A stretch of DNA of 12,416 bases, taken from NCBI GenBank assembly GCA_020854975.1, contig JAHKLQ010000034.1, positions 1-12,416 of the forward strand, read 5' to 3'. Below the pieces are notes generated by a model that had not been told where the DNA came from, made no database searches, and worked only from the letters and a program-made list of their open reading frames with translations. Numbering within the stretch: the stretch's first letter is position 1; each line of letters begins with the position of its first letter. Made by a program: the position numbers and the translations under genes. This DNA comes from Methanobacterium sp. (GTDB lineage: Archaea > Methanobacteriota > Methanobacteria > Methanobacteriales > Methanobacteriaceae). This document shows, piece after piece, positions 1 through 5,790 of the stretch.

Positions 1-432
1 ACCAAAGAAGCCATGGAAAGCTGGGATAATTATGTTGCAGAAGTTCAGGCAGCAGCCGGTGAAAGCAGCAGCTCTAGCAGTTCAAGCAGTTCAAGTTCAA
101 GTAAATCCTATTCCACTTCTTCCAAAAAATCCTATGCTACCACAGTAAGAAGCTACAGCAGATCATACAGTAAGTCTTACAGTAGCAGTTATGGTAGTAA
201 AGGAACTGGTGACTGTTGGGATAACAGTGCAGCACTATACAGCTCATTAACTTCATCAGGTACCAAAGCAAGAATTGTACAGTACGCAAGCAGTTGGTCA
301 TCCAACCACCGTTCAGTTCAGACCTGGAATGGTAACAGTTGGGTTGACTACGACTACAAAGGAAATGGCTACGCTATGAGATACTACGCTACCAGTGGCA
401 GCTCATCTGGAAAAGTAATTGCAAGTAGTTAA
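1..432 (+). CDS. Ser-rich surface protein with transglutaminase-like C-terminal domain (5' end outside window)
   Basis: The reading frame is open from base 1, so the gene probably starts upstream; the ATG at 13 is internal (no ribosome-binding site can be seen before it). Counting from that Met, residues 18-30 are thirteen serines. A Tyr-Ser-rich, Lys/Arg-dotted linker runs to about residue 63. The last 75 residues look like a transglutaminase-like (papain-fold) domain: GDCW with Cys68, a NHRSVQ motif with His99, and WVDYD with Asp112, in the order of a Cys-His-Asp catalytic triad. In Methanobacteriales such domains occur on surface proteins, and the related phage enzymes PeiW and PeiP cleave pseudomurein peptide crosslinks with the same triad. 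A role in cell-wall remodelling or attachment is inferred. The serine run is written with mixed codons, including repeated agcagttca units, so its length could vary by slippage. Substrate, signal peptide and full architecture cannot be seen. Confidence 0.75.
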   Translation, partial: TKEAMESWDNYVAEVQAAAGESSSSSSSSSSSSSKSYSTSSKKSYATTVRSYSRSYSKSYSSSYGSKGTGDCWDNSAALYSSLTSSGTKARIVQYASSWSSNHRSVQTWNGNSWVDYDYKGNGYAMRYYATSGSSSGKVIASS

Positions 433-440
433 ACATACTA

Positions 441-487
441 GATCAACAGTTTAAAATAAACACTGTTGATCAAAAACCATTTTTTTT
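441..487 (+). terminator. Hairpin plus T-run terminator after the transglutaminase-like gene
   Basis: A perfect 10-bp inverted repeat (GATCAACAGT at 441-450, ACTGTTGATC at 462-471, 11-base loop) starts 9 bases after the stop codon. It is followed by an eight-T run at 480-487. Archaeal termination depends mainly on the T-run, so the hairpin may also protect the 3' end. Confidence 0.75.
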
Positions 488-583
488 ATAATTTAATATA
501 TTAATGTGGAAAATTTCCAATCTAATAAATTAATTGTATTCTAGTTTTAACATTAGAAACTATCAGTATGCTGTTGTAAAGGT

Positions 584-643
584 ATTAAGTTGCTTTAGAT
601 TTCATTAAGTTGCATATGGCTTCATGATGTTGTATATGGTGCT
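584..643 (+). repeat. Three imperfect 20-bp tandem repeats upstream of a lipoprotein gene
   Basis: Units lie at 584-603, 604-623 and 624-643. The shared core is ATTAAGTTGC, becoming ATGATGTTGT in the third copy; units 2 and 3 also share ATATGG. They end about 15 bases before the TATA-like box of the gene at 718, so they could be binding sites for an activator or repressor. That role is inferred from position only. Confidence 0.5.
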
Positions 644-656
644 AAAAAAAATTAGG

Positions 657-670
657 AAAAGTATAAATGA
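657..670 (+). promoter_or_regulatory. TATA-like box for the lipoprotein gene at 718
   Basis: The stretch GTATAAATG at 661-669, preceded by an A-rich element, matches an archaeal TATA box with BRE. A start of transcription about 25 bases on (near 690) would leave a leader of roughly 28 bases before the ATG at 718. Confidence 0.45.
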
Positions 671-717
671 ATAAAAACGTTAAGAAAAATTAATCTTACA
701 ATGGATTTAACATGTAG

Positions 718-1215
718 ATGCGAGGGATATCAACGAAATATTACCAGTTAATGATCATTTTATTAGTATCAATGGGGGTTGCCATCAGTGGATGTACAGA
801 TATCACTGGAACTACAGGAACCCTTAAAACCAGTACAGGTGGTACTTTTGAGAATGAATGGGTTAAATTTCAGTATCCTGCTGATCTGGTGATTGTGGAT
901 AATTCCAACAGTACCAAATGTAATCTGGAAATCTACAATAGTTCCAACACCACCATCGAAAACATGGTTGGTGAAGTTTTCTACTACAAGAGTAACAAAA
1001 CTGACATGCAATCTTTCACCAAACGAAAAAGCATAAGCATTGCAGGTAAATCCGGTTTTAAAATTGAAGATGGTCTCCAGGTCTGTAGTTACATATTCTT
1101 AACTTCAGGAGATATTGATGTTAAAACCATGATTATAAATTTTAATGCCCAAAAGTACAGGGATGCTTACCAGAAAATCGCGGATACCATGGAAATCAAA
1201 AAGATTCCCACTTAA
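718..1215 (+). CDS. PsbP-like surface lipoprotein
   Basis: A 165-residue secreted lipoprotein. Residues 11-25 form a hydrophobic signal sequence ending in a lipobox (AISGC), so Cys26 is the likely lipid-anchored N-terminus. The mature part has a short Thr/Gly-rich linker, then a domain opening with a [11 protein letters not shown] motif and closing with a conserved-looking helix ([14 protein letters not shown]). This is the pattern of PsbP-like lipoproteins that are numerous in Methanobacterium; their function is not known. Several N-x-S/T sequons (residues about 60-95) fit an outside location. The ATG at 718 is the first start after an in-frame stop at 715; no clear ribosome-binding site precedes it, and Met12 is an alternative. 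It is transcribed alone and convergent with a second PsbP-like gene at 1404-1946. Family assignment rests on motif recognition and not on an alignment. Confidence 0.75.
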   Translation: MRGISTKYYQLMIILLVSMGVAISGCTDITGTTGTLKTSTGGTFENEWVKFQYPADLVIVDNSNSTKCNLEIYNSSNTTIENMVGEVFYYKSNKTDMQSFTKRKSISIAGKSGFKIEDGLQVCSYIFLTSGDIDVKTMIINFNAQKYRDAYQKIADTMEIKKIPT

Positions 1216-1226
1216 TACTACCTTCT

Positions 1227-1324
1227 ATTATCCGTTTTATATTATCTATCCATTAATATCCACTCACTACTACCCGACTATCACTACCTAACTATTACTA
1301 CCCAACTGTTATTATCTAACTATT
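1227..1324. repeat. Degenerate 14-bp minisatellite, about seven units in phase
   Basis: Units of exactly 14 bases lie at 1227, 1241, 1255, 1269, 1283, 1297 and 1311. Good examples are ATTATCTATCCATT (1241), ACTACCTAACTATT (1283), ACTACCCAACTGTT (1297) and ATTATCTAACTATT (1311). The first and third units are weaker. The plus strand is almost free of G across the array. The period is not a multiple of three, and the array sits between two convergent stop codons, so it is non-coding. Confidence 0.7.
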
Positions 1325-1380
1325 ACAGAGGACTAGATTTGAAATAAGTAGATTATGTTTAAAATAATAGGTTTAAAATA

Positions 1381-1398
1381 AAAATTTAAAAAAAAGAA
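1381..1398 (-). terminator. T-rich terminator for the minus-strand PsbP-like gene
   Basis: Read on the minus strand, an eight-T run and a second T-rich stretch follow about 6-20 bases after the stop codon at 1404. No strong hairpin was seen. T-runs of this kind are enough for archaeal termination. Confidence 0.5.
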
Positions 1399-1403
1399 TA
1401 GTT

Positions 1404-1946
1404 TTAATCTTTATTTATATGGAAACTATTCAGTATATGGTTTATATCTGATTCTATGTCCTTTATTGATCCACCTGTAACAAAGGAGATGGTGTAGATA
1501 TAATCATCTTTACTGAAGAGAACCAGCTTAACTTCACCTATTTTACCACTGTCAGGACCTCCCATTTCATCAATGTCAATAACAGCAGCTTCAACACCGT
1601 CAATGGTTCTGTTGGTTTCATTAACAATGCTACCTGTTTTGATGTATGGGTTGTCATTTCGAATCTGGTCCAGTGAGGTTTCATTGGCTGCGATTCGATT
1701 AATGGTAACTACAGAACGGTTGGTGGAGTTATCTGTACCATTTTTTTCTCCCTGAATCAGCACACCAGGGGTACGGTCTTGAAAAGCCCAGCCATTGGGA
1801 TAGTTAAAAGAAATTTCAATCCCATCCTCACCCTTACTGGTGTAAGGAGTTCCTGCAGTCAGTATATAAAAAACTAATCCTAAAACTATGATCACAGCGA
1901 TGGCTATGATAATGGGGATTTTTTTATCGGTGATTTTTTTATCCAA
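1404..1946 (-). CDS. Membrane-anchored PsbP-like surface protein
   Basis: I place the start at a TTG (1946), because GAGGTG (minus strand, 1958-1953) sits six bases before it. This gives 180 residues starting MDKKITDKK. The longer frame from 2018 adds 24 residues with no ribosome-binding site. After a lysine-rich N-terminus there is one hydrophobic segment (about residues 10-31) with no lipobox, so it is likely an uncleaved membrane anchor with the rest outside. The outer part opens with a FNYPNGW motif, has a central stretch ending in [10 protein letters not shown], and closes with a helix ([10 protein letters not shown]). That matches the PsbP-like proteins of methanogens, function unknown. 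N-glycosylation sequons are abundant (NGT, NST, NRS, NET, NRT), as expected for an archaeal surface protein. It converges with the related lipoprotein gene at 718-1215. Confidence 0.75.
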   Translation of the reverse strand: MDKKITDKKIPIIIAIAVIIVLGLVFYILTAGTPYTSKGEDGIEISFNYPNGWAFQDRTPGVLIQGEKNGTDNSTNRSVVTINRIAANETSLDQIRNDNPYIKTGSIVNETNRTIDGVEAAVIDIDEMGGPDSGKIGEVKLVLFSKDDYIYTISFVTGGSIKDIESDINHILNSFHINKD

Positions 1947-2244
1947 ACATAACACCTCAAAATAACTTAACATGAATCTGTTTATTCTGATATTTATGAC
2001 GTTAATATAATAGTACAAATCATAAAAAGTTGTCCCTAACCTGTAGGCCTTTTTAAAACTTAATCATGCCTATATTTCACATAACTAAAATCTAAGTTAG
2101 TTATTTGTTTGGTTTTTAACAATATTCATAAGGGAAATATTTAATATGACCTGTGGACAATTATTATAATTGTTTTATGGTTAATATGAATTCCCAATTC
2201 ATGAATTAATACAATATAATTACCTCTTGAAAATGGTGATACAC

Positions 2245-2733
2245 TTGAACAAAATTGATGAGTTATGTTACCAAGGGCATCTTAAAAAGGTGGAACCATC
2301 ACCTTTAAAAAGTGCTTTGTCTCTTAAAGAAGCAAAAATTTGGCTAAAAGAAGCTGAAAAAACTTTTGAAGAAGGTTATTATCGTTCTTCAAGGGTTTCA
2401 ACCTATTTTGCCAGTCTTCATGCAGTACGGGCTGTTTCTCTCAGAGATGGAATTCAAGAAGAAAATTCATTTTATTTAATTGATTATATGGAAAAATATG
2501 TTGCTGAAGGAAAGATCAAAAAAGAATGCATAGACATATTAAACTGGGTTTTTGACTTTTATTATCAGGACCAGCATCATTTCCAGTCCACAAGAAATCC
2601 CCAGGATCTACAACAGGCCATCAGATACTGCCAGGTGTTCATTGAGAACATTAAACTACTTTTGGATAAAACAGCTAAATTACCCCGGGCCCTGGTAAAA
2701 AATACAATTAAAGAAGATGAATTTGTTAAATAA
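2245..2733 (+). CDS. HEPN-like domain protein (UPF0332-like)
   Basis: A helical protein of 162 residues if translation starts at the TTG at 2245, which lies four bases after GGTGAT (2235-2240), a match to the archaeal anti-Shine-Dalgarno. In-frame starts at 2227, 2233 and 2236 are also possible. The core runs from about residue 27 to 140: an AKIWLKEAEKTFEEGYYRSS helix, then a helix around residues 50-66 (VSTYFASLHAVRAV), then a third around 100-113. This is the layout of HEPN domains, whose active members are RNases in toxin-antitoxin pairs with a small nucleotidyltransferase. Here the usual Rx4-6H catalytic motif is not apparent; the matching region reads FYYQDQHHFQ. No nucleotidyltransferase lies next to it. 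It may therefore be a non-catalytic, RNA-binding or regulatory member. Fold assignment is by pattern; the function is open. Confidence 0.65.
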   Translation: MNKIDELCYQGHLKKVEPSPLKSALSLKEAKIWLKEAEKTFEEGYYRSSRVSTYFASLHAVRAVSLRDGIQEENSFYLIDYMEKYVAEGKIKKECIDILNWVFDFYYQDQHHFQSTRNPQDLQQAIRYCQVFIENIKLLLDKTAKLPRALVKNTIKEDEFVK

Positions 2734-2743
2734 ATTCATAAAA

Positions 2744-2772
2744 CTTTTTTCTAAAGCAAATCATTTTTTTCT
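2744..2772 (+). terminator. Double T-run terminator after the HEPN-like gene
   Basis: Two T-runs (2745-2750 and 2764-2770), each followed by CTAAA, lie 11 and 30 bases after the stop codon, in the 52-base gap between convergent genes. Tandem T-runs are typical of archaeal 3' ends. Confidence 0.5.
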
Positions 2773-2785
2773 AAATAAAATTTAA

Positions 2786-2989
2786 TTAATCCTCATTTGT
2801 TCTGTTTTTCTTTAACTTCAGCACGTCCTTATACATATCAATCCATATCTCATCCATTGAATCCTGTTTTGGTTTCTTGGTTAAAGAATCAAGTTTCTTT
2901 TCAATGGCTTCAACATCAGCTTCATGCATGAGTTGGTCATATTTTTTCTTAACCCGTTCCTGGTCCCTTTTCAGATATTCATATGACAT
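2786..2989 (-). CDS. Small charged coiled-coil protein
   Basis: A 67-residue protein, very rich in Lys, Glu and Asp, with no hydrophobic segment and no cysteine. Residues about 5-40 (YLKRDQERVKKKYDQLMHEA onward) have the heptad-like spacing of a coiled coil, and a second helix covers about 44-62. The ATG at 2989 has a good ribosome-binding site (AAGGAGC on the minus strand, about 8 bases upstream), which supports a real gene despite its size. It is probably a cytoplasmic protein acting by protein-protein contact. I do not recognise a family. It ends 52 bases from the HEPN-like gene, which runs the other way. Its upstream region contains a tandem 17-bp duplication. Confidence 0.7.
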   Translation of the reverse strand: MSYEYLKRDQERVKKKYDQLMHEADVEAIEKKLDSLTKKPKQDSMDEIWIDMYKDVLKLKKNRTNED

Positions 2990-3008
2990 TCAGATGGCTC
3001 CTTGAAAT

Positions 3009-3042
3009 GTATAATGTTAATTCAGGTATAATATTAATTTAG
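3009..3042 (-). promoter_or_regulatory. Tandem 17-bp duplication in the promoter region of the coiled-coil gene
   Basis: Units at 3009-3025 and 3026-3042 differ at two of 17 positions. On the minus strand each carries a TATA-like core (ATTATAC), so the promoter itself seems to be duplicated. The nearer copy would place transcription very close to the start codon, and the farther copy about 20 bases upstream of it. Confidence 0.4.
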
Positions 3043-3073
3043 GTCATTTCCCCTTTATTTAGTTAATGAATTT

Positions 3074-3125
3074 AGGGTCTTAGATTTTTCATGCTTCTGA
3101 AAGCTTTTGTAGGGCTGTTTTAGAG
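3074..3125 (+). repeat. 52-bp direct repeat, copy A (downstream of the hydrolase gene)
   Basis: This stretch, beginning AGGGTCTTAG, recurs at 3961-4012 in the same orientation with only three differences in 52. The two copies bracket the hydrolase gene, 887 bp apart start to start. It contains ATGCTTCTGAAAGCTTTTG, partly self-complementary. It has no open reading frame of its own. It could be a dispersed genomic repeat or a non-coding element. Confidence 0.85.
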
Positions 3126-3223
3126 TTGTAACCTAATGTGTGATAAACCCTGCTTCTTTTTGTAACTAAATTATAAATAATTGTCTAAATTAAGCCAGGA
3201 ATATGCTGTTATAATTGAAAAAT

Positions 3224-3805
3224 TCATTTAATATCCTGTAAAAACTGTATTGCCCGTTGCCACAACAATTCAGATGATTTTCTGTTGTAATCTTGTGAAT
3301 CTGGATCAGTGAACAGGTGTCCTGTGCAGGGATACTCAAAATATTCATAACTGGCGCCAGATTGATGAATGCTCTTTGAAAATTCATCGATAAATTGTTG
3401 ATTTTTCCACGGATCTTTAGCTGCATAATGAACCTGAACAGGGACACTTGATGGCCACCTTTCAATACCAATCATATTAAGAGGTAAAGCAGCGTGAAAT
3501 AAAAGACATCCCTTGGCACCAGGTTTTGTTCCAGCAAGTAACTCAGCCGATGTTCCTCCATTAGAAAATCCTGCGTAAACTGTTTCTCTGGGAAAATCTT
3601 TAACTGAAGAAATGGTACGAGACACCATTTCTGTGATTCCAATTTCCTGAAATTTTTCGATTGCTGGTTCCATATCATCAAATGTTTCACCATTATAAAG
3701 ATCTGGAATGAGAACATTATGTCCTTTATCCTTTAACATTTCTGCAGCTTCAATTATTCCCCTTCGAAGCCCTAAAACTGAATGAAAGATTACTATATTT
3801 GCCAT
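3224..3805 (-). CDS. Dienelactone hydrolase family protein (alpha/beta hydrolase)
   Basis: 193 residues, slightly short of the usual 220-240 of dienelactone hydrolases. The sequence opens with a beta strand and loop (VIFHSVLGLRRG) where this family forms the oxyanion region, followed by LIPDLYNGETFDD, a family landmark. The nucleophile elbow is GFSNGG with Ser81 in place of the classical Cys. Asp131 (AAKDPW) and His163 (TGHLFTD) complete the triad at the expected spacing. The protein is cytoplasmic, with no signal peptide, and its substrate cannot be told from sequence; true dienelactone degradation is unlikely in a methanogen. The ATG at 3805 follows GGGGAG by six bases, a strong start. The gene stands alone and is flanked by two copies of a 52-bp direct repeat, so it could have been inserted, duplicated or be prone to deletion. 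Confidence 0.88.
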   Translation of the reverse strand: MANIVIFHSVLGLRRGIIEAAEMLKDKGHNVLIPDLYNGETFDDMEPAIEKFQEIGITEMVSRTISSVKDFPRETVYAGFSNGGTSAELLAGTKPGAKGCLLFHAALPLNMIGIERWPSSVPVQVHYAAKDPWKNQQFIDEFSKSIHQSGASYEYFEYPCTGHLFTDPDSQDYNRKSSELLWQRAIQFLQDIK

Positions 3806-3960
3806 AAATCGCTCCCCTTTTAAATTATTATTTACACATACTTCTTTTTCAATTATGTAAGTTTATCATCATGGAAACTTCTACCTGCGTGAATTCCATA
3901 GATAGATAGGTAGATAATATTCTATAACAATGCCTTTAATTTTGAAACTATAAATAATAG

Positions 3961-4012
3961 AGGGTCTTAGGTTTTTCATGCTTCTGAAAGCTTTTGAAGG
4001 GCTGTTTTAAAG
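3961..4012 (+). repeat. 52-bp direct repeat, copy B (upstream of the hydrolase gene)
   Basis: It matches 3074-3125 at 49 of 52 positions, same orientation. The match stops sharply at both ends. The copy sits about 155 bases above the hydrolase start codon and just below the terminator of the next gene upstream. Confidence 0.85.
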
Positions 4013-4039
4013 AATAAAAAAAATAGAATAAAAAAAATA
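4012..4039 (-). terminator. Tandem T-runs ending the small beta-repeat gene
   Basis: Two exact copies of GAATAAAAAAAATA (4012-4025, 4026-4039) give two eight-T runs on the minus strand, 75-100 bases after the stop codon at 4115. A doubled terminator fits, although the distance is rather long. Confidence 0.4.
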
Positions 4040-4114
4040 GATGCTTTAATGTATAGTTTTTCTTACCTGTAAGCATCACGAAAGTGGTTATTCAATTTGA
4101 GTAGTCATGTGATT

Positions 4115-4345
4115 TTAAATTTTATCAAATGTTACTTCTACATCTAAATTATCCTCTTCTGCCAGCACTCTGAACTCTTTAGTAATTCCATACATCTGAT
4201 TACCATTCACATACCACATTTCTACCTGGTAACCAGGCTCAGGTTGAGCATGAAGATACACATAACTCAATTTATCAACCACAACCTCTCCTACTGGAGT
4301 AACAGTTCCATTATCCCCTGCACTAATTATCACCTGACATGTCAC
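4115..4345 (-). CDS. Single InlB-B-repeat-like beta-domain protein
   Basis: I choose the GTG at 4345 because GGGGAG (minus strand 4358-4353) lies seven bases before it; the ATG at 4360 overlaps that ribosome-binding site. This gives 76 residues. The whole protein looks like one copy of a small beta domain: CQVIISAGDNGTVTPVGEV, then VYLHAQPEPGYQVEMWYVNG, then a closing VEVTF. That order (GNGTVTP, P-GY, W-VNG, V-V-F) resembles the divergent InlB B-repeat and Listeria-Bacteroides repeat modules, which are normally strung together in large secreted adhesins. Here there is no signal peptide, membrane segment or partner module, so it is either a cytoplasmic single-domain protein or a leftover from a larger gene. 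The good start site favours a real gene. Function unknown. Confidence 0.65.
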   Translation of the reverse strand: MTCQVIISAGDNGTVTPVGEVVVDKLSYVYLHAQPEPGYQVEMWYVNGNQMYGITKEFRVLAEEDNLDVEVTFDKI

Positions 4346-4480
4346 AAAAAATCTCCCCATTTGTGTGATATTTAATAATTAAAAATATTAACAGTATAAA
4401 TTTTTCGGATTTACAATGATATACAGAAGGAAATAGGAAGGAAATGCCGGACAAATAATACTAATGTCCAGATCTTGGAT

Positions 4481-4522
4481 TTTATAGTAAAATTAAAGAA
4501 CTTTATAATAAAATTAACGAAA
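4481..4522. repeat. 21-bp tandem duplication
   Basis: Units at 4481-4501 and 4502-4522 share 18 of 21 bases, with the core TAAAATTAA. No gene is near enough for an obvious regulatory role. Confidence 0.5.
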
Positions 4523-4581
4523 ATATAGCTTACAAAATTACTTGTAATTTACTTCTTGTAACGGTTAATTATTGAAGTGGT

Positions 4582-4689
4582 AAATCATTATACATTAAAG
4601 ATCCTGTGACATTCAAAGCAGTTAATGAGGTATATGTGGGAAGTGCACCAATAGAAACCAGGTATGGATATATGAAAAATCACAAATAA
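4582..4689 (+). pseudogene. Possible 35-codon coding remnant, no start
   Basis: The frame between the stop at 4573-4575 and the TAA at 4687 encodes KSLYIKDPVTFKAVNEVYVG and then a short tail ending KNHK. Its codon choice and mixed residue composition look more protein-like than the surrounding AT-rich DNA. There is no plausible ribosome-binding site, and the only in-frame start of note is a GTG at 4606. It may be the 3' end of a decayed gene. I do not recognise the family, and chance cannot be ruled out. Confidence 0.2.
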
Positions 4690-4796
4690 CAGTGCAATCA
4701 AAAAAAGGAAAAAATATTTATAAATTAAAAAAATGGATAATGAAGGATTGAGTAATCAGATCTGTATTGGAACAATGATTATTAGAGTTATAATAA

Positions 4797-4821
4797 CCTT
4801 GAAACCCACCCAGATTCAAGG
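4797..4821 (-). terminator. Hairpin after the zinc-ribbon gene
   Basis: A perfect 7-bp inverted repeat (CCTTGAA at 4797-4803, TTCAAGG at 4815-4821, 11-base loop) lies four bases after the stop codon of the gene ending at 4826. Downstream on the minus strand the sequence is T/A-rich but lacks a long T-run. Confidence 0.5.
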
Positions 4822-4825
4822 GGGA

Positions 4826-5479
4826 TTAAGGATGTTCAGTTTTATGTTCCAGATGCCCACCACATTCACATTCATCAGAGAAATCTTCTGGTGACTCACC
4901 TTTTTCAAGTTCATAGTATCCACCACACTTATCGCACACCAGGAAGTGTTGTTCCTTCTTTTTAGGTTTTATGGATTTTTTTGAACTCTTTTTGGAGGAT
5001 TTATCCAGGAAACCACCCAGATCCTTCATCAACCCCCTTCCAGTTTTTTCAACATCCTGCATTATATTCATACCCGTCTCTTTAAGATCTTCCATGGGAT
5101 CTTCTCTCCTGGCAGATGGCCTGCTGGAAGAAGTACCTGGAGACATATTGGTTATTTTGGTACCAGTCTGAATAGTAGAGGTAGGAGGTTTGTACTCATA
5201 GACATTGATTCCACATTCAGTGCAGAAACTATTTCCAGGTTGAATCTCAGCATTACATTTAGGACAATTAGTTACAGGTTCAATTTTCGCTCCGCACTCA
5301 GTACAAAATTTATCATCAGGTTTTAATTCTGTATTGCACTTAGGACATTTAATCACTGGTTGGGCAATTTCCGCTTTTTCAGGTGCATCTTCCACAGATT
5401 TTCCACATTCAGTACAGAATTTGGAGCCAGGTTGAATCTCAGCATTACATGAACTGCAAATTTTAGGTGCATCTTCCAT
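4826..5479 (-). CDS. Multi-zinc-ribbon protein with three N-terminal ribbons and one C-terminal ribbon
   Basis: 217 residues with four cysteine clusters. Three N-terminal zinc ribbons share the same CxxC-x10-CxxC pattern: Cys8/11/22/25, Cys45/48/59/62 and Cys72/75/86/89, each with a FCTECG second half. A Ser/Thr/Pro-rich linker follows (about 97-125), then a predicted amphipathic helix (about 126-160; [20 protein letters not shown]) and a lysine/serine-rich stretch (161-175). A fourth site is [20 protein letters not shown] followed by ECECGG (Cys182/185/204/206), a C-terminal module seen in other Methanobacterium proteins. Such tandem ribbons usually act as protein or nucleic-acid adaptors; no enzyme domain is present. 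The near-identical ribbons suggest internal duplication. The ATG at 5479 has GGGGT about eight bases upstream. The gene is divergent from the kinase at 5791. Confidence 0.82.
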   Translation of the reverse strand: MEDAPKICSSCNAEIQPGSKFCTECGKSVEDAPEKAEIAQPVIKCPKCNTELKPDDKFCTECGAKIEPVTNCPKCNAEIQPGNSFCTECGINVYEYKPPTSTIQTGTKITNMSPGTSSSRPSARREDPMEDLKETGMNIMQDVEKTGRGLMKDLGGFLDKSSKKSSKKSIKPKKKEQHFLVCDKCGGYYELEKGESPEDFSDECECGGHLEHKTEHP

Positions 5480-5545
5480 TTTATAGTACCCCGTATAAAT
5501 TGTTCTATTAAAATTATGTAGGTTAATTATTCTATATGTTAATAT

Positions 5546-5554
5546 CTTATAAAT
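5546..5554 (-). promoter_or_regulatory. TATA-like box for the zinc-ribbon gene
   Basis: ATTTATAAG on the minus strand, 67-75 bases above the ATG at 5479. It is the best match in the region to the archaeal TTTATATA consensus. Confidence 0.4.
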
Positions 5555-5723
5555 CTATGAATTTAAAAAGTATCCTCATTTTCAGGGCATCCTTGAAGTA
5601 ATTGTATAAATATATCATTTATTTATCGGTTTATTTAGATTTCATCCAATTATTAAGAATATTCAGACTATGCAAAATTATCATGTTAACAATAATAAAA
5701 GCAGTTTTAACCCATTTTAAGTG

Positions 5724-5733
5724 AAATATAATA
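5724..5733 (+). promoter_or_regulatory. TATA-like box for the kinase
   Basis: AAATATAATA lies about 60 bases above the GTG at 5791, giving an expected leader of about 35 bases that includes the AAAGGG ribosome-binding site. Confidence 0.35.
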
Positions 5734-5790
5734 ATTATTAATAAATTAGATTAATAACTTCCAACAAAAAACTTCAAAGGGTTGATAACT

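Larger units (their letters stand above)
3806..4114. other. Intergenic region with repeat copy B and T-rich 3' end
   Basis: This 309-base gap lies between two minus-strand genes. It holds the hydrolase promoter (a TTAAA/TAAATAATA-rich stretch just above the ribosome-binding site), a short run of ATAGATAGATAGG at about 3898-3910, the second 52-bp repeat (3961-4012), and two identical 14-base A-rich units (4012-4039) that read as T-runs on the minus strand. No coding potential was seen. Confidence 0.6.
4346..4825. other. 480-base gap with tandem repeat and a possible coding remnant
   Basis: The low end, next to 4345, carries the promoter of the small beta-repeat gene (minus strand, T/A-rich around 4364-4390). 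A 21-bp tandem duplication lies at 4481-4501 and 4502-4522 (18 of 21 identical). Positions 4582-4689 look like a short coding remnant on the plus strand. The high end carries the hairpin that follows the zinc-ribbon gene. No complete gene was found. Confidence 0.5.
5480..5790. other. Divergent promoter region between the zinc-ribbon gene and the kinase
   Basis: A 311-base AT-rich gap. On the minus strand, ATTTATAAG (5546-5554) is a good TATA box for the zinc-ribbon gene, giving a leader of about 40 bases. On the plus strand, AAATATAATA (5724-5733) is placed for the kinase, with a leader of about 35 bases. A further strong TATA-like stretch, TGTATAAATATA (about 5603-5614, plus), has no start codon in range and might drive a long leader or a small RNA. 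No coding frame was seen. Confidence 0.5.

Noticed and set aside
769..1011. Antisense open frame inside the first PsbP-like gene
   Set aside because: Shadow of the plus-strand gene; no ribosome-binding site, and the sense frame has a clear lipoprotein signal.
3190..3471. Alternative minus-strand frame over the hydrolase gene
   Set aside because: Overlaps a hydrolase with an intact catalytic triad in the other frame; its composition is not protein-like.
3074..4012. 52-bp repeats as ends of an insertion sequence
   Set aside because: They are direct and not inverted, the gene between them is a hydrolase and not a transposase, and no target-site duplication was seen.
4449..4469. GGACA...TGTCC inverted repeat
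   Set aside because: Only five-base arms with an 11-base loop, no T-run and no gene end nearby; expected by chance.
4826..5479. Zinc-ribbon protein as an RNA polymerase or ribosomal subunit
   Set aside because: Tandem copies of the ribbon with linker and helical regions do not match the size or layout of those proteins.
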